This document shows, in pieces, positions 1-9,394 of a DNA stretch of 64,000 nt. The translations under genes and the position numbers were made by a program. The notes beneath the pieces were generated by a model that made no database searches, was not told the origin of the DNA, and worked only from the letters and a program-made list of their open reading frames with translations. Source of the stretch: Bacillus sp. NTK071 (GTDB taxonomy: Bacteria > Bacillota > Bacilli > Bacillales > Guptibacillaceae); NCBI RefSeq assembly GCF_017303315.1, contig NZ_JAFKOI010000001.1:372001-436000 (forward strand). The letters are read 5' to 3'. Each line of letters opens with the position of its first letter. The stretch's first letter is position 1.

Positions 1-311
1 AAGTCGAAGAGCTAGTTGACTTTGTGATTGCTCAACAAAAAGCGCAATACCAAGAAGAAATGATTCCATCAGATAAACCAGAAGAAGCTCAACCTGAAGT
101 AGATGACGATCTCTACGATGATGCTGTCCAACTCATTACTGAAATGCAAACAGCATCCGTATCCATGCTTCAACGTCGTTTTAGAATTGGTTATACAAGA
201 GCAGCAAGGCTAATCGATGCAATGGAGGCTAGGGGAATAGTTGGACCATATGAAGGAAGTAAGCCACGCGAAGTACTTATAAGCAAAGAGGAAGAAGCGC
301 AATCTAGCTAG
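1..311 (+). CDS. spoIIIE: DNA translocase SpoIIIE/FtsK, C-terminal end (partial)
   Basis: Only the last 102 codons or so are present; the reading frame is open from the window edge (first full codon at 3) to TAG at 309-311. The segment contains an acidic linker followed by the winged-helix gamma domain that closes FtsK/SpoIIIE translocases. Its recognisable core runs [20 protein letters not shown] and continues into [11 protein letters not shown]. In this family the domain reads the polarity sequences that direct DNA pumping, and SpoIIIE moves the chromosome into the forespore. The motor domain is off-window, so SpoIIIE rather than another FtsK paralog is inferred from the downstream ymfF-ymfH order. 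The stop codon lies inside the loop region of its own terminator. Confidence 0.9.
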   Translation, partial: VEELVDFVIAQQKAQYQEEMIPSDKPEEAQPEVDDDLYDDAVQLITEMQTASVSMLQRRFRIGYTRAARLIDAMEARGIVGPYEGSKPREVLISKEEEAQSS

Positions 312-328
312 ATTGCGCTTCTTTTTTT
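293..328 (+). terminator. Intrinsic terminator of spoIIIE
   Basis: A perfect 13-bp stem (293-305 with 310-322) has a 4-nt loop and is followed by a run of T. It overlaps the stop codon of the translocase gene. Confidence 0.9.
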
Positions 329-337
329 ATGCCCTTT

Positions 338-392
338 TTCGGGAGGCTCCATCAAACTTTGCCGCGGAAAGCGAGCATTTTGAAGTTGAAAT
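338..392 (+). repeat. Decayed half-copy of the dispersed repeat seen at 18168-18298
   Basis: The stretch shares GGAGGCTC and the 17-mer CCGCGGAAAGCGAGCAT (about 362-378) with the right half of the structured repeat near 18.2 kb. The surrounding bases have drifted and the left half is missing. It lies in the 358-bp gap between spoIIIE and the BMP lipoprotein gene. The rest of that gap is AT-rich leader with a small dyad (GTTAT-G-ATAAC, 587-597); I saw no convincing gene or riboswitch in it. Confidence 0.6.
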
Positions 393-669
393 TAACACAC
401 TCAAATAACAAAAGAAACAATAATTTCACGTAATGTATTGTATGATTTAAAATATTGTTAATCGAGTTTTTTTTCAAAAAACTATTCCTTTATCTCCTTG
501 AAAATGGTATAGTTATGTCGAAATATGACTTATTTTTCACAATTATTCAAAAAGCGTATTTCATGCTCACACATAATTTTTTGAGAGTTATGATAACGCG
601 ACCAAACAAAGCATAGCTCGATAGAGATAAAAGAGCATGCGGAGTTTAAAAAACATTAGGGGGATTAAA

Positions 670-1767
670 ATGAAGAAGAAGTACGGTTTTATGTTGTCGG
701 CTGTATTAGCTGCCGGTACACTTTTGTCTGCTTGTGGAACAAATGATTCAGCAAATGAAAGTTCTGGAGGCGGAGGTACAGAAGATAAAAGCAGCGATTT
801 TAAAGTTGCGATGGTAACTGATACAGGCGGTGTTGATGATAAATCCTTTAACCAATCTGCCTGGGAAGGTCTTCAGCAGTTTGGTAAAGATAATGGACTT
901 GAGAAAGATAAGGGCTTTAAATATGTACAATCAACTGCAGCAAGTGACTACCAACCAAACCTTTCAGGTCTAATTCGCGAAGATTATAACTTGATTTTTG
1001 GAATTGGATTCCTTATGCAGAAGGATATTGAAACAATTGCTACACAAAAACAAGATGCTCAGCTTGCACTTGTGGACAGCGTTGCTGTAAACAAAGATGG
1101 AGAGCCTCTTGAGAACGTAGCGAGTATTACATTTAAAGAGCACCAGGGTTCATTCCTTGTTGGTGTTATTGCGGGGATGCAATCGGAAACAAACAAAGTT
1201 GGCTTCATCGGTGGAGTTAACTCTGAACTAATTAAGAAGTTCGAAAGCGGATTTAAAGCTGGAGTAAAATCTGTAAACCCTGATGCTGAGATCTTTACTC
1301 AGTATGCAGATGATTTCAACGCTGCAGAGAAAGGTCAACAGATCGCTGCAACCCTTTACGATAAAGGTGCAGACATCATCTATCATGCTGCTGGTGGAAC
1401 TGGTAACGGTGTGTTCACAGAAGCGAAGAACCGTGCAAAAAACGGTGAAAAAGTTTGGGTTATTGGTGTAGACCGTGACCAGCATGAAGAAGGTATGCCG
1501 GAGAATGTAACGCTAACGTCTATGATTAAGCGCGTTGACACTGCAGTAATTGAAGTATCCAAGCAAACAATGGACGGAAACTTCCCTGGTGGACAAGTTA
1601 CAGAATTTGGTCTTGAGGAAGATGGCGTAGGTATTGCAGAGACACAGGAAAATGTATCAGAAGAAGCACTGAAAAAAGTAGAAGAGTATAAAGAGAAAAT
1701 CCAGAGCGGCGAGTTGGAAGTTCCTAGTACGGACGAAGAATTCGAGAAATTCGAAAGCTCTTTATAA
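670..1767 (+). CDS. nupN: BMP-family nucleoside-binding lipoprotein
   Basis: This is the extracytoplasmic solute-binding protein (365 aa) of a nucleoside-type ABC importer. The ATG at 670 is chosen over one at 637 because AGGGGG precedes it at good spacing and it gives a clean lipoprotein signal peptide with lipobox LSAC and lipidated Cys22. A Gly/Ser-rich linker follows. The mature part has the PnrA/BMP signature DTGGVDDKSFNQSAWEG and a C-terminal acidic tail. It is the first gene of a cassette with two-domain ATPase and two permeases, the same order as B. subtilis nupNOPQ, a guanosine importer. Purine nucleosides are therefore the likely substrate, but this is inferred from family and gene order. 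A hairpin just downstream probably allows more binding protein than transporter to be made. Confidence 0.85.
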   Translation: MKKKYGFMLSAVLAAGTLLSACGTNDSANESSGGGGTEDKSSDFKVAMVTDTGGVDDKSFNQSAWEGLQQFGKDNGLEKDKGFKYVQSTAASDYQPNLSGLIREDYNLIFGIGFLMQKDIETIATQKQDAQLALVDSVAVNKDGEPLENVASITFKEHQGSFLVGVIAGMQSETNKVGFIGGVNSELIKKFESGFKAGVKSVNPDAEIFTQYADDFNAAEKGQQIAATLYDKGADIIYHAAGGTGNGVFTEAKNRAKNGEKVWVIGVDRDQHEEGMPENVTLTSMIKRVDTAVIEVSKQTMDGNFPGGQVTEFGLEEDGVGIAETQENVSEEALKKVEEYKEKIQSGELEVPSTDEEFEKFESSL

Positions 1768-1833
1768 GAGACATTCATCCTTAGGGCTGAACAACCTCTT
1801 GGAAATCTCACCTATATTACAGCCAAATACGGG

Positions 1834-1870
1834 ACAAAGGCTAGTATATTCATAGACTAGCCTTTGTTTC
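1834..1870 (+). terminator. Hairpin between binding-protein and ATPase genes
   Basis: A perfect 12-bp stem (1834-1845 with 1856-1867) with a 10-nt loop is followed by only a few T residues. It lies between the lipoprotein gene and the rest of its transporter operon. A partial terminator or an mRNA 3'-end stabiliser is likely. Confidence 0.7.
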
Positions 1871-1898
1871 ATGTTTTGGATAAGGGAGTGACATCTGT

Positions 1899-3428
1899 AT
1901 GGAGTATGTAATTGAAATGAGGAATATTCGTAAGGAATTCCCTGGCATCGTCGCAAATGATAACATTACTCTTCAGCTACAAAAAGGAGAGATCCATGCT
2001 CTGCTAGGTGAAAATGGTGCCGGTAAGTCAACGCTAATGAATGTGTTATTTGGTCTTTATCAGCCTGAGCAAGGTGAAATTCATGTGCGCGGTCAAAAAG
2101 TTAATATAACAGATCCAAATATTGCAAACGAACTAGGTATAGGTATGGTGCACCAACACTTTATGCTTGTAGAAAAATTTACGGTTACTGAAAATATTAT
2201 TCTTGGAAATGAACCGACTACTAAAGGACAAGTGAACCTTAAAAAGGCCGCTAAAGAAGTGGAATCGATTTCTAAGCAATACGGTCTTTCAGTTGATCCA
2301 AACGCCAAGATAGAAGATATTTCAGTTGGAATGCAGCAGCGGGTTGAAATTTTGAAAACACTTTATCGTGGTGCTGATATTTTGATCTTTGATGAACCAA
2401 CTGCTGTGCTCACGCCTCAAGAAATCAAAGAATTGATTATTATTATGAAGAAATTGATTTCAGAAGGTAAGTCAATTATCTTAATTACACATAAATTGAA
2501 AGAAATTATGGAAGTAAGTGACCGTTGTACGGTTATACGTCGTGGTATAGGAATTGGTACAGTGGATGTAGCCAATACAAACGAAGATGAACTAGCATCA
2601 ATGATGGTTGGACGAGAAGTGAATTTTTCGATTCAGAAAAAGCCTTCTGAACCTACAACGAATACACTTGAAATTAAAAACCTTGTCGTTGAAGATGCAA
2701 GAAAAGTACCTGCTGTCAATGGAATGGATTTGTCCGTTCGTGCAGGAGAAATTGTTGGTATCGCAGGGGTAGATGGAAATGGACAATCTGAATTAATTGA
2801 AGCTATTACTGGACTAAGAAAATCAAAATCCGGCAGCGTCGTGCTTAACGGAAAAGATGTTACGAATTGGAAACCGCGTCGCGTAACAGAGGGCGGTATT
2901 GGACATATTCCACAGGATCGCCATAAGCATGGCCTTGTATTGGATTTTTCTATTGGCGAAAATATGGTTCTTCAGACCTATTATAAAAGACCTTTTTCTA
3001 GGAATGGTATTCTGAATTTTTCTACTATCATGGACAAAGCAAAGTCCTTGATTAAGGAGTATGATGTCAGAACGCCAAGTGAGTCCACACCAGCGCGTGC
3101 TTTATCAGGAGGGAATCAACAAAAGGCGATAATCGCTCGTGAGATTGATCGTAGTCCTAATCTCCTAATTGCAGCACAGCCTACACGCGGGCTTGATGTT
3201 GGAGCAATTGAATTTATTCACTCAAAGTTGGTGGAGGAGCGAGATAAAGGGAAAGCTGTCCTCTTAATCTCCTTTGAACTAGAGGAAATTATGAACGTTA
3301 GCGATCGTATTGCCGTTATATACGAAGGGAAAATCGTTGCTATCGTTAAGCCTGAAGAAACAACAGAGCAGGAGCTTGGCCTCTTAATGGCGGGCGCAAA
3401 CCGCAAAAAGGCTGGTGAAACTTCATGA
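1899..3428 (+). CDS. nupO: Nucleoside ABC transporter, duplicated ATP-binding subunit
   Basis: A 509-residue cytoplasmic ATPase with two ABC domains in tandem, as in sugar and nucleoside importers (RbsA/NupO type). The first domain has Walker [10 protein letters not shown] near residue 37, a signature ISVGMQQR and Walker [13 protein letters not shown]. The second has a degenerate Walker A (GVDGNGQSE), signature LSGGNQQK and, in place of the usual DEPT, the sequence AAQPTRGLD. Asymmetric ATP sites of this kind are normal in the family. RBS AAGGGAGTG precedes the ATG. The gene overlaps the next one by four bases (ATGA), so the two are translationally coupled. Confidence 0.9.
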   Translation: MEYVIEMRNIRKEFPGIVANDNITLQLQKGEIHALLGENGAGKSTLMNVLFGLYQPEQGEIHVRGQKVNITDPNIANELGIGMVHQHFMLVEKFTVTENIILGNEPTTKGQVNLKKAAKEVESISKQYGLSVDPNAKIEDISVGMQQRVEILKTLYRGADILIFDEPTAVLTPQEIKELIIIMKKLISEGKSIILITHKLKEIMEVSDRCTVIRRGIGIGTVDVANTNEDELASMMVGREVNFSIQKKPSEPTTNTLEIKNLVVEDARKVPAVNGMDLSVRAGEIVGIAGVDGNGQSELIEAITGLRKSKSGSVVLNGKDVTNWKPRRVTEGGIGHIPQDRHKHGLVLDFSIGENMVLQTYYKRPFSRNGILNFSTIMDKAKSLIKEYDVRTPSESTPARALSGGNQQKAIIAREIDRSPNLLIAAQPTRGLDVGAIEFIHSKLVEERDKGKAVLLISFELEEIMNVSDRIAVIYEGKIVAIVKPEETTEQELGLLMAGANRKKAGETS

Positions 3429-4483
3429 AACTTTTAAAAGGGAGATGGTCTAATATCACTGTCCCAGTGCTATCAGTAGCGCTTGGGTTACTTGTTGGTG
3501 GTATTATCATGCTTGTGAGTGGATACAATCCAATTGTTGCTTATGCAGCTTTATTTAACGGGATTTTCTCGAACTCATATGTACTTGGTGAGACAGTTCG
3601 TCAAATGACGCCGCTTATTCTTTCTGGTCTTGCGGTCGCATTTGCATTTCGTACGGGTCTTTTTAATATTGGTGTAGAGGGACAGCTTCTTGTCGGATGG
3701 CTCGCATCAGTTTATGTTGGATTGCAATTCGAGGGATTAAGTCCAATTGTACACATTCCACTAGCTATTCTTGCTGCTGCAGTTGCAGGTGCAATGTGGG
3801 CATTTGTTCCTGGTTTCTTAAAAGCAAAGTATCATGTTCATGAAGTTATTACGACGATCATGATGAACTATGTTGCACTACATGTCGTGAATGCTATCAT
3901 TCGTACGTATTTGCTTGCGCCTGGAGAGCGTACCGATCAAATTAATCAATCGGCTTCACTTCAATCATCTTTTCTACAAACGATTACTGATTTTTCTCGT
4001 CTACACTATGGCTTTGTTGTTGCAATTATTGGAGCTATTATTATGTGGTTCTTACTTTGGAAGACAACGACGGGATATGAACTTCGCTCAGTAGGGTTTA
4101 ATAAATATGCTTCAGAATATGCCGGCATAAATGTCCAACGTAACATTATTCTCTCTATGGTCATCTCTGGTGCATTTGCAGGAGCAGCTGGAGCTATGGA
4201 AGGCCTTGGAACATATGGTTATATGACCGTTATGGCCGATTTTACAGGTGTCGGTTTTGATGGAATCGCCGTAGCTCTTCTTGGAGCAAACAGTGCATTT
4301 GGTGTTGTTCTAGCATCAGCATTATTTGGGGGATTGAAAATTGGAGCTCTGAATATGCAGTCTGTTGCACAGGTACCTACACAGCTTGTTGAAATCGTAA
4401 TTGCGATGATTATTTTCTTTGTCGCATCAAGTTACTTGATTCACTGGATCAGCAACAGAGTGAACAAAAGGGGGAAAATTTAA
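3425..4483 (+). CDS. nupP: Nucleoside ABC transporter permease 1
   Basis: A 352-residue polytopic membrane protein of the branched-chain/ribose-type permease family. The sequence shows about eight to ten hydrophobic segments. Family-typical blocks include AFAFRTGLFNIGVEGQ and the EAA-like region SVGFNKYASEYAGINV, which contacts the ATPase. It overlaps both neighbours (ATGA with nupO, TAATG with nupQ). It forms the pore with the following gene product. Confidence 0.88.
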   Translation: MKLLKGRWSNITVPVLSVALGLLVGGIIMLVSGYNPIVAYAALFNGIFSNSYVLGETVRQMTPLILSGLAVAFAFRTGLFNIGVEGQLLVGWLASVYVGLQFEGLSPIVHIPLAILAAAVAGAMWAFVPGFLKAKYHVHEVITTIMMNYVALHVVNAIIRTYLLAPGERTDQINQSASLQSSFLQTITDFSRLHYGFVVAIIGAIIMWFLLWKTTTGYELRSVGFNKYASEYAGINVQRNIILSMVISGAFAGAAGAMEGLGTYGYMTVMADFTGVGFDGIAVALLGANSAFGVVLASALFGGLKIGALNMQSVAQVPTQLVEIVIAMIIFFVASSYLIHWISNRVNKRGKI

Positions 4484-5445
4484 TGGATTTCATGCAGATT
4501 CTTCAGCTCGTCATTCCTGCTGCTATCTTCTCAGCAGCTCCCCTGATTTTCACTGCTCTTGGTGGAGTATTCAGTGAAAGGTCAGGCGTGGTTAATATTG
4601 GCCTTGAAGGACTCATGCTTATGGGAGCCTTCACAGGAGCGTTATTTACAATTCTCGGTGAGCAATGGGGGATGGGGGCAGCGTCACCATGGTTTTCACT
4701 CATAGTAGCCATTATTGTAGGAATGCTATTTTCACTATTACACGCTGTTGCAAGCATCTCGTTCAAAGCAGATCAAGTTGTGAGTGGTGTTGCACTTAAC
4801 TTCCTTGCAGCTGGTCTTGCAATTTTTCTTGTGAAGAAAATTTTTGACGCAGGTCAAACACCAATTATTCAAGAACGTATTTATAAAACAGACGTGCCTT
4901 TATTAAGTGATATTCCATTTATCGGTCCGTTGTTTTTCTCAAGTGCTTACTATACGTCGTACATTGCAATTGCACTTGCCTTTGTTGTGTGGTGGATTCT
5001 TTTCAAAACGCCATTTGGTCTTCGTTTACGTTCAGTAGGTGAGCATCCAATGGCAGCAGACACTATGGGGATTAACGTTACGAAAATGCGCTATGTAGCG
5101 GTAATGCTTAGTGGTGGATTTGCAGGACTTGGTGGAGCAGTTTATGCTACTTCAATTGCAGGTAACTTTAGTCATGCAACGATTTCCGGTCAAGGCTTCA
5201 TGGCGTTAGCAGCTATGATCTTTGGTAAGTGGCATCCTCTAGGAGCCTTGGGCGCTGCTTTATTCTTCGGTCTTGCTCAGTCCCTTAGTATTACCGGTCA
5301 ACAAATTCCTGGATTAAAAGAAATTCCAGAAGTTTATTTATTAATATCTCCTTATGTTTTAACAATCCTTGCCCTTGCAGGACTTGTTGGACGAGCGGAT
5401 GCTCCTAAGGCAATTGGACAGCCGTATGAAAAAGGGAAGCGCTAG
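4483..5445 (+). CDS. nupQ: Nucleoside ABC transporter permease 2
   Basis: The second permease (320 aa) of the nucleoside importer, homologous to the first but shorter. It shows GGVFSERSGVVNIGLEG near the N-terminus and a coupling-helix region SVGEHPMAADTMGINV. Its ATG shares one base with the previous stop codon. It is the last gene of the cassette and is followed directly by a terminator. By family it heterodimerises with NupP in the membrane. Confidence 0.88.
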   Translation: MDFMQILQLVIPAAIFSAAPLIFTALGGVFSERSGVVNIGLEGLMLMGAFTGALFTILGEQWGMGAASPWFSLIVAIIVGMLFSLLHAVASISFKADQVVSGVALNFLAAGLAIFLVKKIFDAGQTPIIQERIYKTDVPLLSDIPFIGPLFFSSAYYTSYIAIALAFVVWWILFKTPFGLRLRSVGEHPMAADTMGINVTKMRYVAVMLSGGFAGLGGAVYATSIAGNFSHATISGQGFMALAAMIFGKWHPLGALGAALFFGLAQSLSITGQQIPGLKEIPEVYLLISPYVLTILALAGLVGRADAPKAIGQPYEKGKR

Positions 5446-5453
5446 AAATGAAG

Positions 5454-5479
5454 CTCTCCGTGAAAGCGGAGGGTTTTTT
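5454..5479 (+). terminator. Terminator of the nupNOPQ-like operon
   Basis: A 7-bp stem (5454-5460 with 5467-5473, one G-T pair) with a 6-nt loop is followed by six T. Confidence 0.85.
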
Positions 5480-5584
5480 CTTTAGGGGTAATTGCTTACC
5501 TTATTACACATACTATGGTATAAAGGGGATAAGTTATGCTTTCCTCTAATGGTAGTTAATGGATTTTAAAAAGGAGTGAGGTCA

Positions 5585-6862
5585 ATGGCTATTATCCCTC
5601 ATGAGAAAACCTCTTGCGGCGGTTTGACGCTACATAGGATACAGACGGATAAATATAAGACGACAACAGTAGTAATGCAGTTTAAGGCAAAGTTAACGAA
5701 AGATACGGTTACGGAGCGTGCTCTTTTACCTTATGTGCTTCAGAGTGGGACGGCTCAATATGGATCTTCGAAAGCTGTGAGAACAGAGCTTGAGAAATTG
5801 TATGGGGCAACGCTTGGTGTTGACCTTGCTAAAAAAGGTGATTTTCATATTATGACGTTCCGAATGGATTTCGCAAATGAGAAATTTTTATCGGAAGATG
5901 ATCCGTTATTTAAGAAAGCTTTGACACTACTTGCGGATGTTGTGATGAATCCTAAAACAGGGGATTCTGGTTTTGATCCTTCAATTGTAGAAAAAGAAAA
6001 GCGAACGATGAAGCAGCGAATTGAATCAATCTATGACGATAAAATGAGATATTCTAATATGAGGTTAACTCAGGAAATGTTTCCTGATGAGCCGTTTGGC
6101 TTACATGTGTTTGGTGAGAGTGAGCAGGTGGATAAAGTTACTTCACAATCGCTTTATAATTACTATAAAAAGGTTTGCGCAGAAGATGAGATTGATCTCT
6201 ATTTTGTAGGTAATTTGGAAGGCATTAAAGTAGAAAGTATCGTAAAAGAATTATTTCCTTTTGAAGAGCGCAGCAGTAGAGAGTCTGAGACGACAGTCAA
6301 GGCATCGCTTGAAGTTAAAGAGAAGGAAGTGCAAGAAACTCAGGAAATCAAGCAAGGGAAGCTTCACATGGGCTTTCGTTCAGGTGTTGGGTATGCTGAT
6401 GATGAATATTATGCACTTCAAGTTTTCAATGGCATGTTCGGTGGCTTCTCACATTCTAAGCTATTCCGTAATGTACGAGAGAAAGAGAGCCTTGCTTATT
6501 ATGCAGCGTCACGCTACGAGAGCCATAAGGGTTTAATTATCGTGATGTCAGGAATTGAAGCTAAGAACTATTCCAAAACTGTTGAAATTATTAAAGAACA
6601 GCTCACTGCAATGAGGAATGGTGACTTCAATGAAGAAGAAATGAAACAAACAAAAACGATGATCCGGAATCAGCTACTCGAAACAGTAGATGATGCGAAA
6701 GGTATGGTTGAACTTCTTTACCACGGTGTTGTATCAAGAAAGCTTCGTAGCATCGAAGAATGGCTGGACGGTGTTGAAGCCGTGACGAAAGAAGATATTC
6801 TAGCGGTTGCTGACAAGGTTAAGCTTGATACTGTTTACTTCTTAAAAGGGGAGGAAGCTTAA
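5585..6862 (+). CDS. ymfF: M16-family peptidase-like protein YmfF
   Basis: A 425-residue M16 (insulinase/processing peptidase) family protein. The ATG at 5585 is preferred over an in-frame GTG at 5576, because that GTG lies inside the AAGGAG ribosome site. I see no HxxEH zinc motif in the N-terminal half, so like other YmfF proteins it is probably the non-catalytic half of a pair with the zinc-containing YmfH encoded two bases later. In B. subtilis this cluster is needed, together with the reductase YmfI, for 5-aminopentanol modification of elongation factor P. The role of YmfF in that is known only by association. The C-terminal half has the usual M16 block around SLAYYAASRYESHKG. Confidence 0.88.
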   Translation: MAIIPHEKTSCGGLTLHRIQTDKYKTTTVVMQFKAKLTKDTVTERALLPYVLQSGTAQYGSSKAVRTELEKLYGATLGVDLAKKGDFHIMTFRMDFANEKFLSEDDPLFKKALTLLADVVMNPKTGDSGFDPSIVEKEKRTMKQRIESIYDDKMRYSNMRLTQEMFPDEPFGLHVFGESEQVDKVTSQSLYNYYKKVCAEDEIDLYFVGNLEGIKVESIVKELFPFEERSSRESETTVKASLEVKEKEVQETQEIKQGKLHMGFRSGVGYADDEYYALQVFNGMFGGFSHSKLFRNVREKESLAYYAASRYESHKGLIIVMSGIEAKNYSKTVEIIKEQLTAMRNGDFNEEEMKQTKTMIRNQLLETVDDAKGMVELLYHGVVSRKLRSIEEWLDGVEAVTKEDILAVADKVKLDTVYFLKGEEA

Positions 6863-6864
6863 TC

Positions 6865-8151
6865 ATGAAAACTATCCCATTTAATCAACTACAAGAAACA
6901 CTCTATCATCAAACGATGGACAATGGACTTGATGTATATGTTCTTCCAAAGAAAGGATTTAACAAAACATACGCAACGTTCACAACTAAATACGGCTCTG
7001 TTGATAACCATTTTGTACCGCTAAATGGTTCAGAGAACATTCAAGTTCCAGATGGAATTGCGCACTTCCTTGAGCACAAGCTGTTTGAGAAAGAAGATCG
7101 TGATGTGTTTCAGGATTTCAGTAAACAGGGCGCTTCATCAAATGCGTTTACTTCTTTCACAAGAACGGCATACTTGTTTTCTACAACACAAAATGTAATG
7201 CAAAACCTTGAGACGCTTGTAAACTTTGTACAGGATCCTTATTTTAGTGATAAAAGCGTGGAGAAAGAAAAAGGGATCATTGGCCAGGAAATCGAGATGT
7301 ACAATGATAATTCAGATTGGCGTGCGTATTTTGGTGTGATTGAAAACATGTTCCATCACCACCCAGTTAAAATTGATATTGCAGGAACAGTAGAATCGAT
7401 CGCTAAAATTACGAAAGAATCCCTATATACCTGTTATGAAACATTCTACCATCCTTCCAATATGGTGCTCTTTGTTGTTGGAGCTGTAGAGCCAAATGAA
7501 ATTATGTCATTTGTTGAGAAAAACCAAGCTGCAAAATCTTATAAAGATCAACCGCCTATTGAGCGATTCTTCGATGAGGAGCCTAAAAAGGTTGCTGAGA
7601 AGAAAAGAGTTCTTCAAATGTCTGTTCAAGTAGCTAAATGTCTTGTAGGGTTTAAAGAGCCAAACCCAGGACGTCAAGGTGAAGAACTTCTTAAGCACGA
7701 GTTATCCATTAATTTGGCACTTGACTTAATGTTTGGTCAGAGCTCAGAGAATTATGAAACTTTGTATAACGAAGGCTTAATTGACCAGAGCTTTTCTTAC
7801 GACTTTACAGAAGAAGAGAAGTTCGGTTTCTCAATTCTTGGTAGCAATACAAGTTCACCGGATGAGCTTGCTGATCGGTTGTACACCATGATTCAATCGT
7901 TTAAGAATAAAGCTGTAGACGAAGAGCAACTTGAGCGAATTCGTAAAAAGAAAATCGGAAGCTTTTTGAGAGCTTTAAATTCACCAGAATTTATTGCAAA
8001 TCAGTTCACGCGCTATCGTTTTAATCAAATGGATTTGTTTGAAGTAGTACCTGTACTTGAGGCTTTAACAGCTCAAGATGTTGAAAATGCCGTGAAAGAA
8101 CACTTCGCTGAAGAATGCTTTACGGTTTGTCAGGTTGTTCCGAAGGCGTAA
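6865..8151 (+). CDS. ymfH: M16-family zinc peptidase YmfH
   Basis: A 428-residue M16 peptidase, partner of YmfF. It carries the inverted zinc motif His67-x-x-Glu70-His71 (HFLEH). The downstream third-ligand region is GQEIEMY, around residues 141-147, with Glu143 or Glu145 as the likely ligand. It therefore looks catalytically complete, unlike its neighbour. It starts three bases after ymfF ends, so the two are co-translated. The family is annotated as associated with EF-P 5-aminopentanol modification. The actual substrate is not evident from the sequence. Confidence 0.9.
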   Translation: MKTIPFNQLQETLYHQTMDNGLDVYVLPKKGFNKTYATFTTKYGSVDNHFVPLNGSENIQVPDGIAHFLEHKLFEKEDRDVFQDFSKQGASSNAFTSFTRTAYLFSTTQNVMQNLETLVNFVQDPYFSDKSVEKEKGIIGQEIEMYNDNSDWRAYFGVIENMFHHHPVKIDIAGTVESIAKITKESLYTCYETFYHPSNMVLFVVGAVEPNEIMSFVEKNQAAKSYKDQPPIERFFDEEPKKVAEKKRVLQMSVQVAKCLVGFKEPNPGRQGEELLKHELSINLALDLMFGQSSENYETLYNEGLIDQSFSYDFTEEEKFGFSILGSNTSSPDELADRLYTMIQSFKNKAVDEEQLERIRKKKIGSFLRALNSPEFIANQFTRYRFNQMDLFEVVPVLEALTAQDVENAVKEHFAEECFTVCQVVPKA

Positions 8152-8178
8152 AAGCACCCCTATCGGGTGCTTTTTTCT
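8152..8178 (+). terminator. Hairpin between ymfH and ymfI
   Basis: An 8-bp stem (8152-8159 with 8165-8172), 5-nt loop and T-run. It begins right after the ymfH stop, and its tail runs up to the ymfI ribosome site. Confidence 0.85.
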
Positions 8179-8199
8179 TTTCAGAAAGGAGAAGTCAAA

Positions 8200-8910
8200 G
8201 TGAAAAACATTTTAATTACAGGGGCAAGTGGAGGGATTGGAAAGGCTGTTGCAGAGCAGTTTATTAGGCAAGAAAACCGTGTATATGCGCACTATCATTC
8301 TAACCATGGCGCCATTACAGCTCTTCAAGAAGAAAATCCAGAGGCGTCCGTTATACCAGTTAAAGCTGATTTATCATGTTCTAAAGGGGTCGAGGCGCTT
8401 ATAAACGAAGTACCAGAAGTCGATACGCTCATTCTAAACGCAGGCAACAGTTTTAATGGTTTATTAACAGATATGTCTGATCGTGAAATCGATGAGATGA
8501 TCCATCTTCACCTCACTTCTTCCATTAAGCTTGGTAGGCATTATACAAAGAACATGGTTCAAAGTAAGAGCGGTTCAATAATCGTTGTGTCTTCTGTTTT
8601 TGGGATATCTGGTGCATCGTGTGAAGTTGTGTATTCCTCCGTTAAAGGTGGCTTAAACGCTTTTGTAAAAGGGCTTGCGAAAGAGCTCGGGCCAAGTGGC
8701 ATTCGTGTTAATGCAGTCGCTCCTGGCTACATTTCAACAGCAATGAATGCTTCGCTTATTGAAGATGATGAAAGAGCTTTGATTGAGGAGATCCCATTAG
8801 GAAGACCTGGTAAACCAGTTGAGGTCGCTTCACTTATTTCATTTCTTAATTCGAATCAAGCAGCATACATAACCGGCCAAGTCATTTCAATTGATGGTGC
8901 ATGGCAATAA
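8200..8910 (+). CDS. ymfI: EF-P 5-aminopentanone reductase (SDR family)
   Basis: A 236-residue short-chain dehydrogenase/reductase. It has the NAD(P) motif TGASGGIG at the N-terminus, NAG in the middle, catalytic Ser in VVSSVFG and the catalytic pair in YSSVKGG. GTG at 8200 is chosen because AAAGGAG lies eight bases upstream; a longer ORF from 8167 would start inside the preceding terminator. B. subtilis YmfI reduces 5-aminopentanone on EF-P Lys32 to 5-aminopentanol. The neighbouring ymfF-ymfH support that assignment over a fatty-acid FabG role. Confidence 0.87.
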   Translation: MKNILITGASGGIGKAVAEQFIRQENRVYAHYHSNHGAITALQEENPEASVIPVKADLSCSKGVEALINEVPEVDTLILNAGNSFNGLLTDMSDREIDEMIHLHLTSSIKLGRHYTKNMVQSKSGSIIVVSSVFGISGASCEVVYSSVKGGLNAFVKGLAKELGPSGIRVNAVAPGYISTAMNASLIEDDERALIEEIPLGRPGKPVEVASLISFLNSNQAAYITGQVISIDGAWQ

Positions 8911-8977
8911 ATTAATGCATAAAGTACTTCTTTTCGACGCAACATATAGGTGATGAATTGATAAAGGAGGGACATAG

Positions 8978-9229
8978 ATGTCTGTACTAGATAATTTTGA
9001 TACGTGGAAAGAATTTTTGCACGATCGCTTAAATCAGGGGCAGCAGCAAGGACTTTCTCAAGAAGTTGTCTCAGATGTTGCTTATCAAATCGGCGGATAC
9101 CTTGCTGATGGCGTTAAAGCAAAAAACGAACAAGAACAAATTCTTGCTGACTTATGGCATGTAGCGAGTGAAGAAGAACAGCATGCCATCGCTAACATGA
9201 TGGTAAAGCTTGTCCAAAACGAAAGATAA
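8978..9229 (+). CDS. ymfJ: DUF3243 protein YmfJ
   Basis: A small, mainly helical protein of 83 aa matching the YmfJ/DUF3243 family by size, position and the sequence MSVLDNFDTWKEFL. RBS AAAGGAGGG is strong. It is soluble with no metal motif and no known function. It is followed by its own terminator, so it ends the ymfFHIJ group. Confidence 0.85.
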   Translation: MSVLDNFDTWKEFLHDRLNQGQQQGLSQEVVSDVAYQIGGYLADGVKAKNEQEQILADLWHVASEEEQHAIANMMVKLVQNER

Positions 9230-9245
9230 ATAAACGAATAGAGGA

Positions 9246-9272
9246 GAAGGATGTGAGAACATCCTTCTTTTT
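9246..9272 (+). terminator. Terminator after ymfJ
   Basis: A perfect 9-bp stem (9246-9254 with 9259-9267), GAGA loop and five T. Confidence 0.92.
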
Positions 9273-9394
9273 GTATGCATTTGGACAAAACATCTAAGAA
9301 AAGTAAACAAAATCCGTATTCATCTCTTTTATACTAATTGAAAATCATTTATGATTAAAGAACATAGGAAATTTGTGGCTGAGGGAGTTGGCAT

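Noticed and set aside
3181..3210. Loss of the Walker B Asp-Glu in the second ABC domain of the NupO-like ATPase as a mutation
   Set aside because: Asymmetric degenerate sites are normal in tandem-domain sugar and nucleoside importers, so this is not treated as damage.
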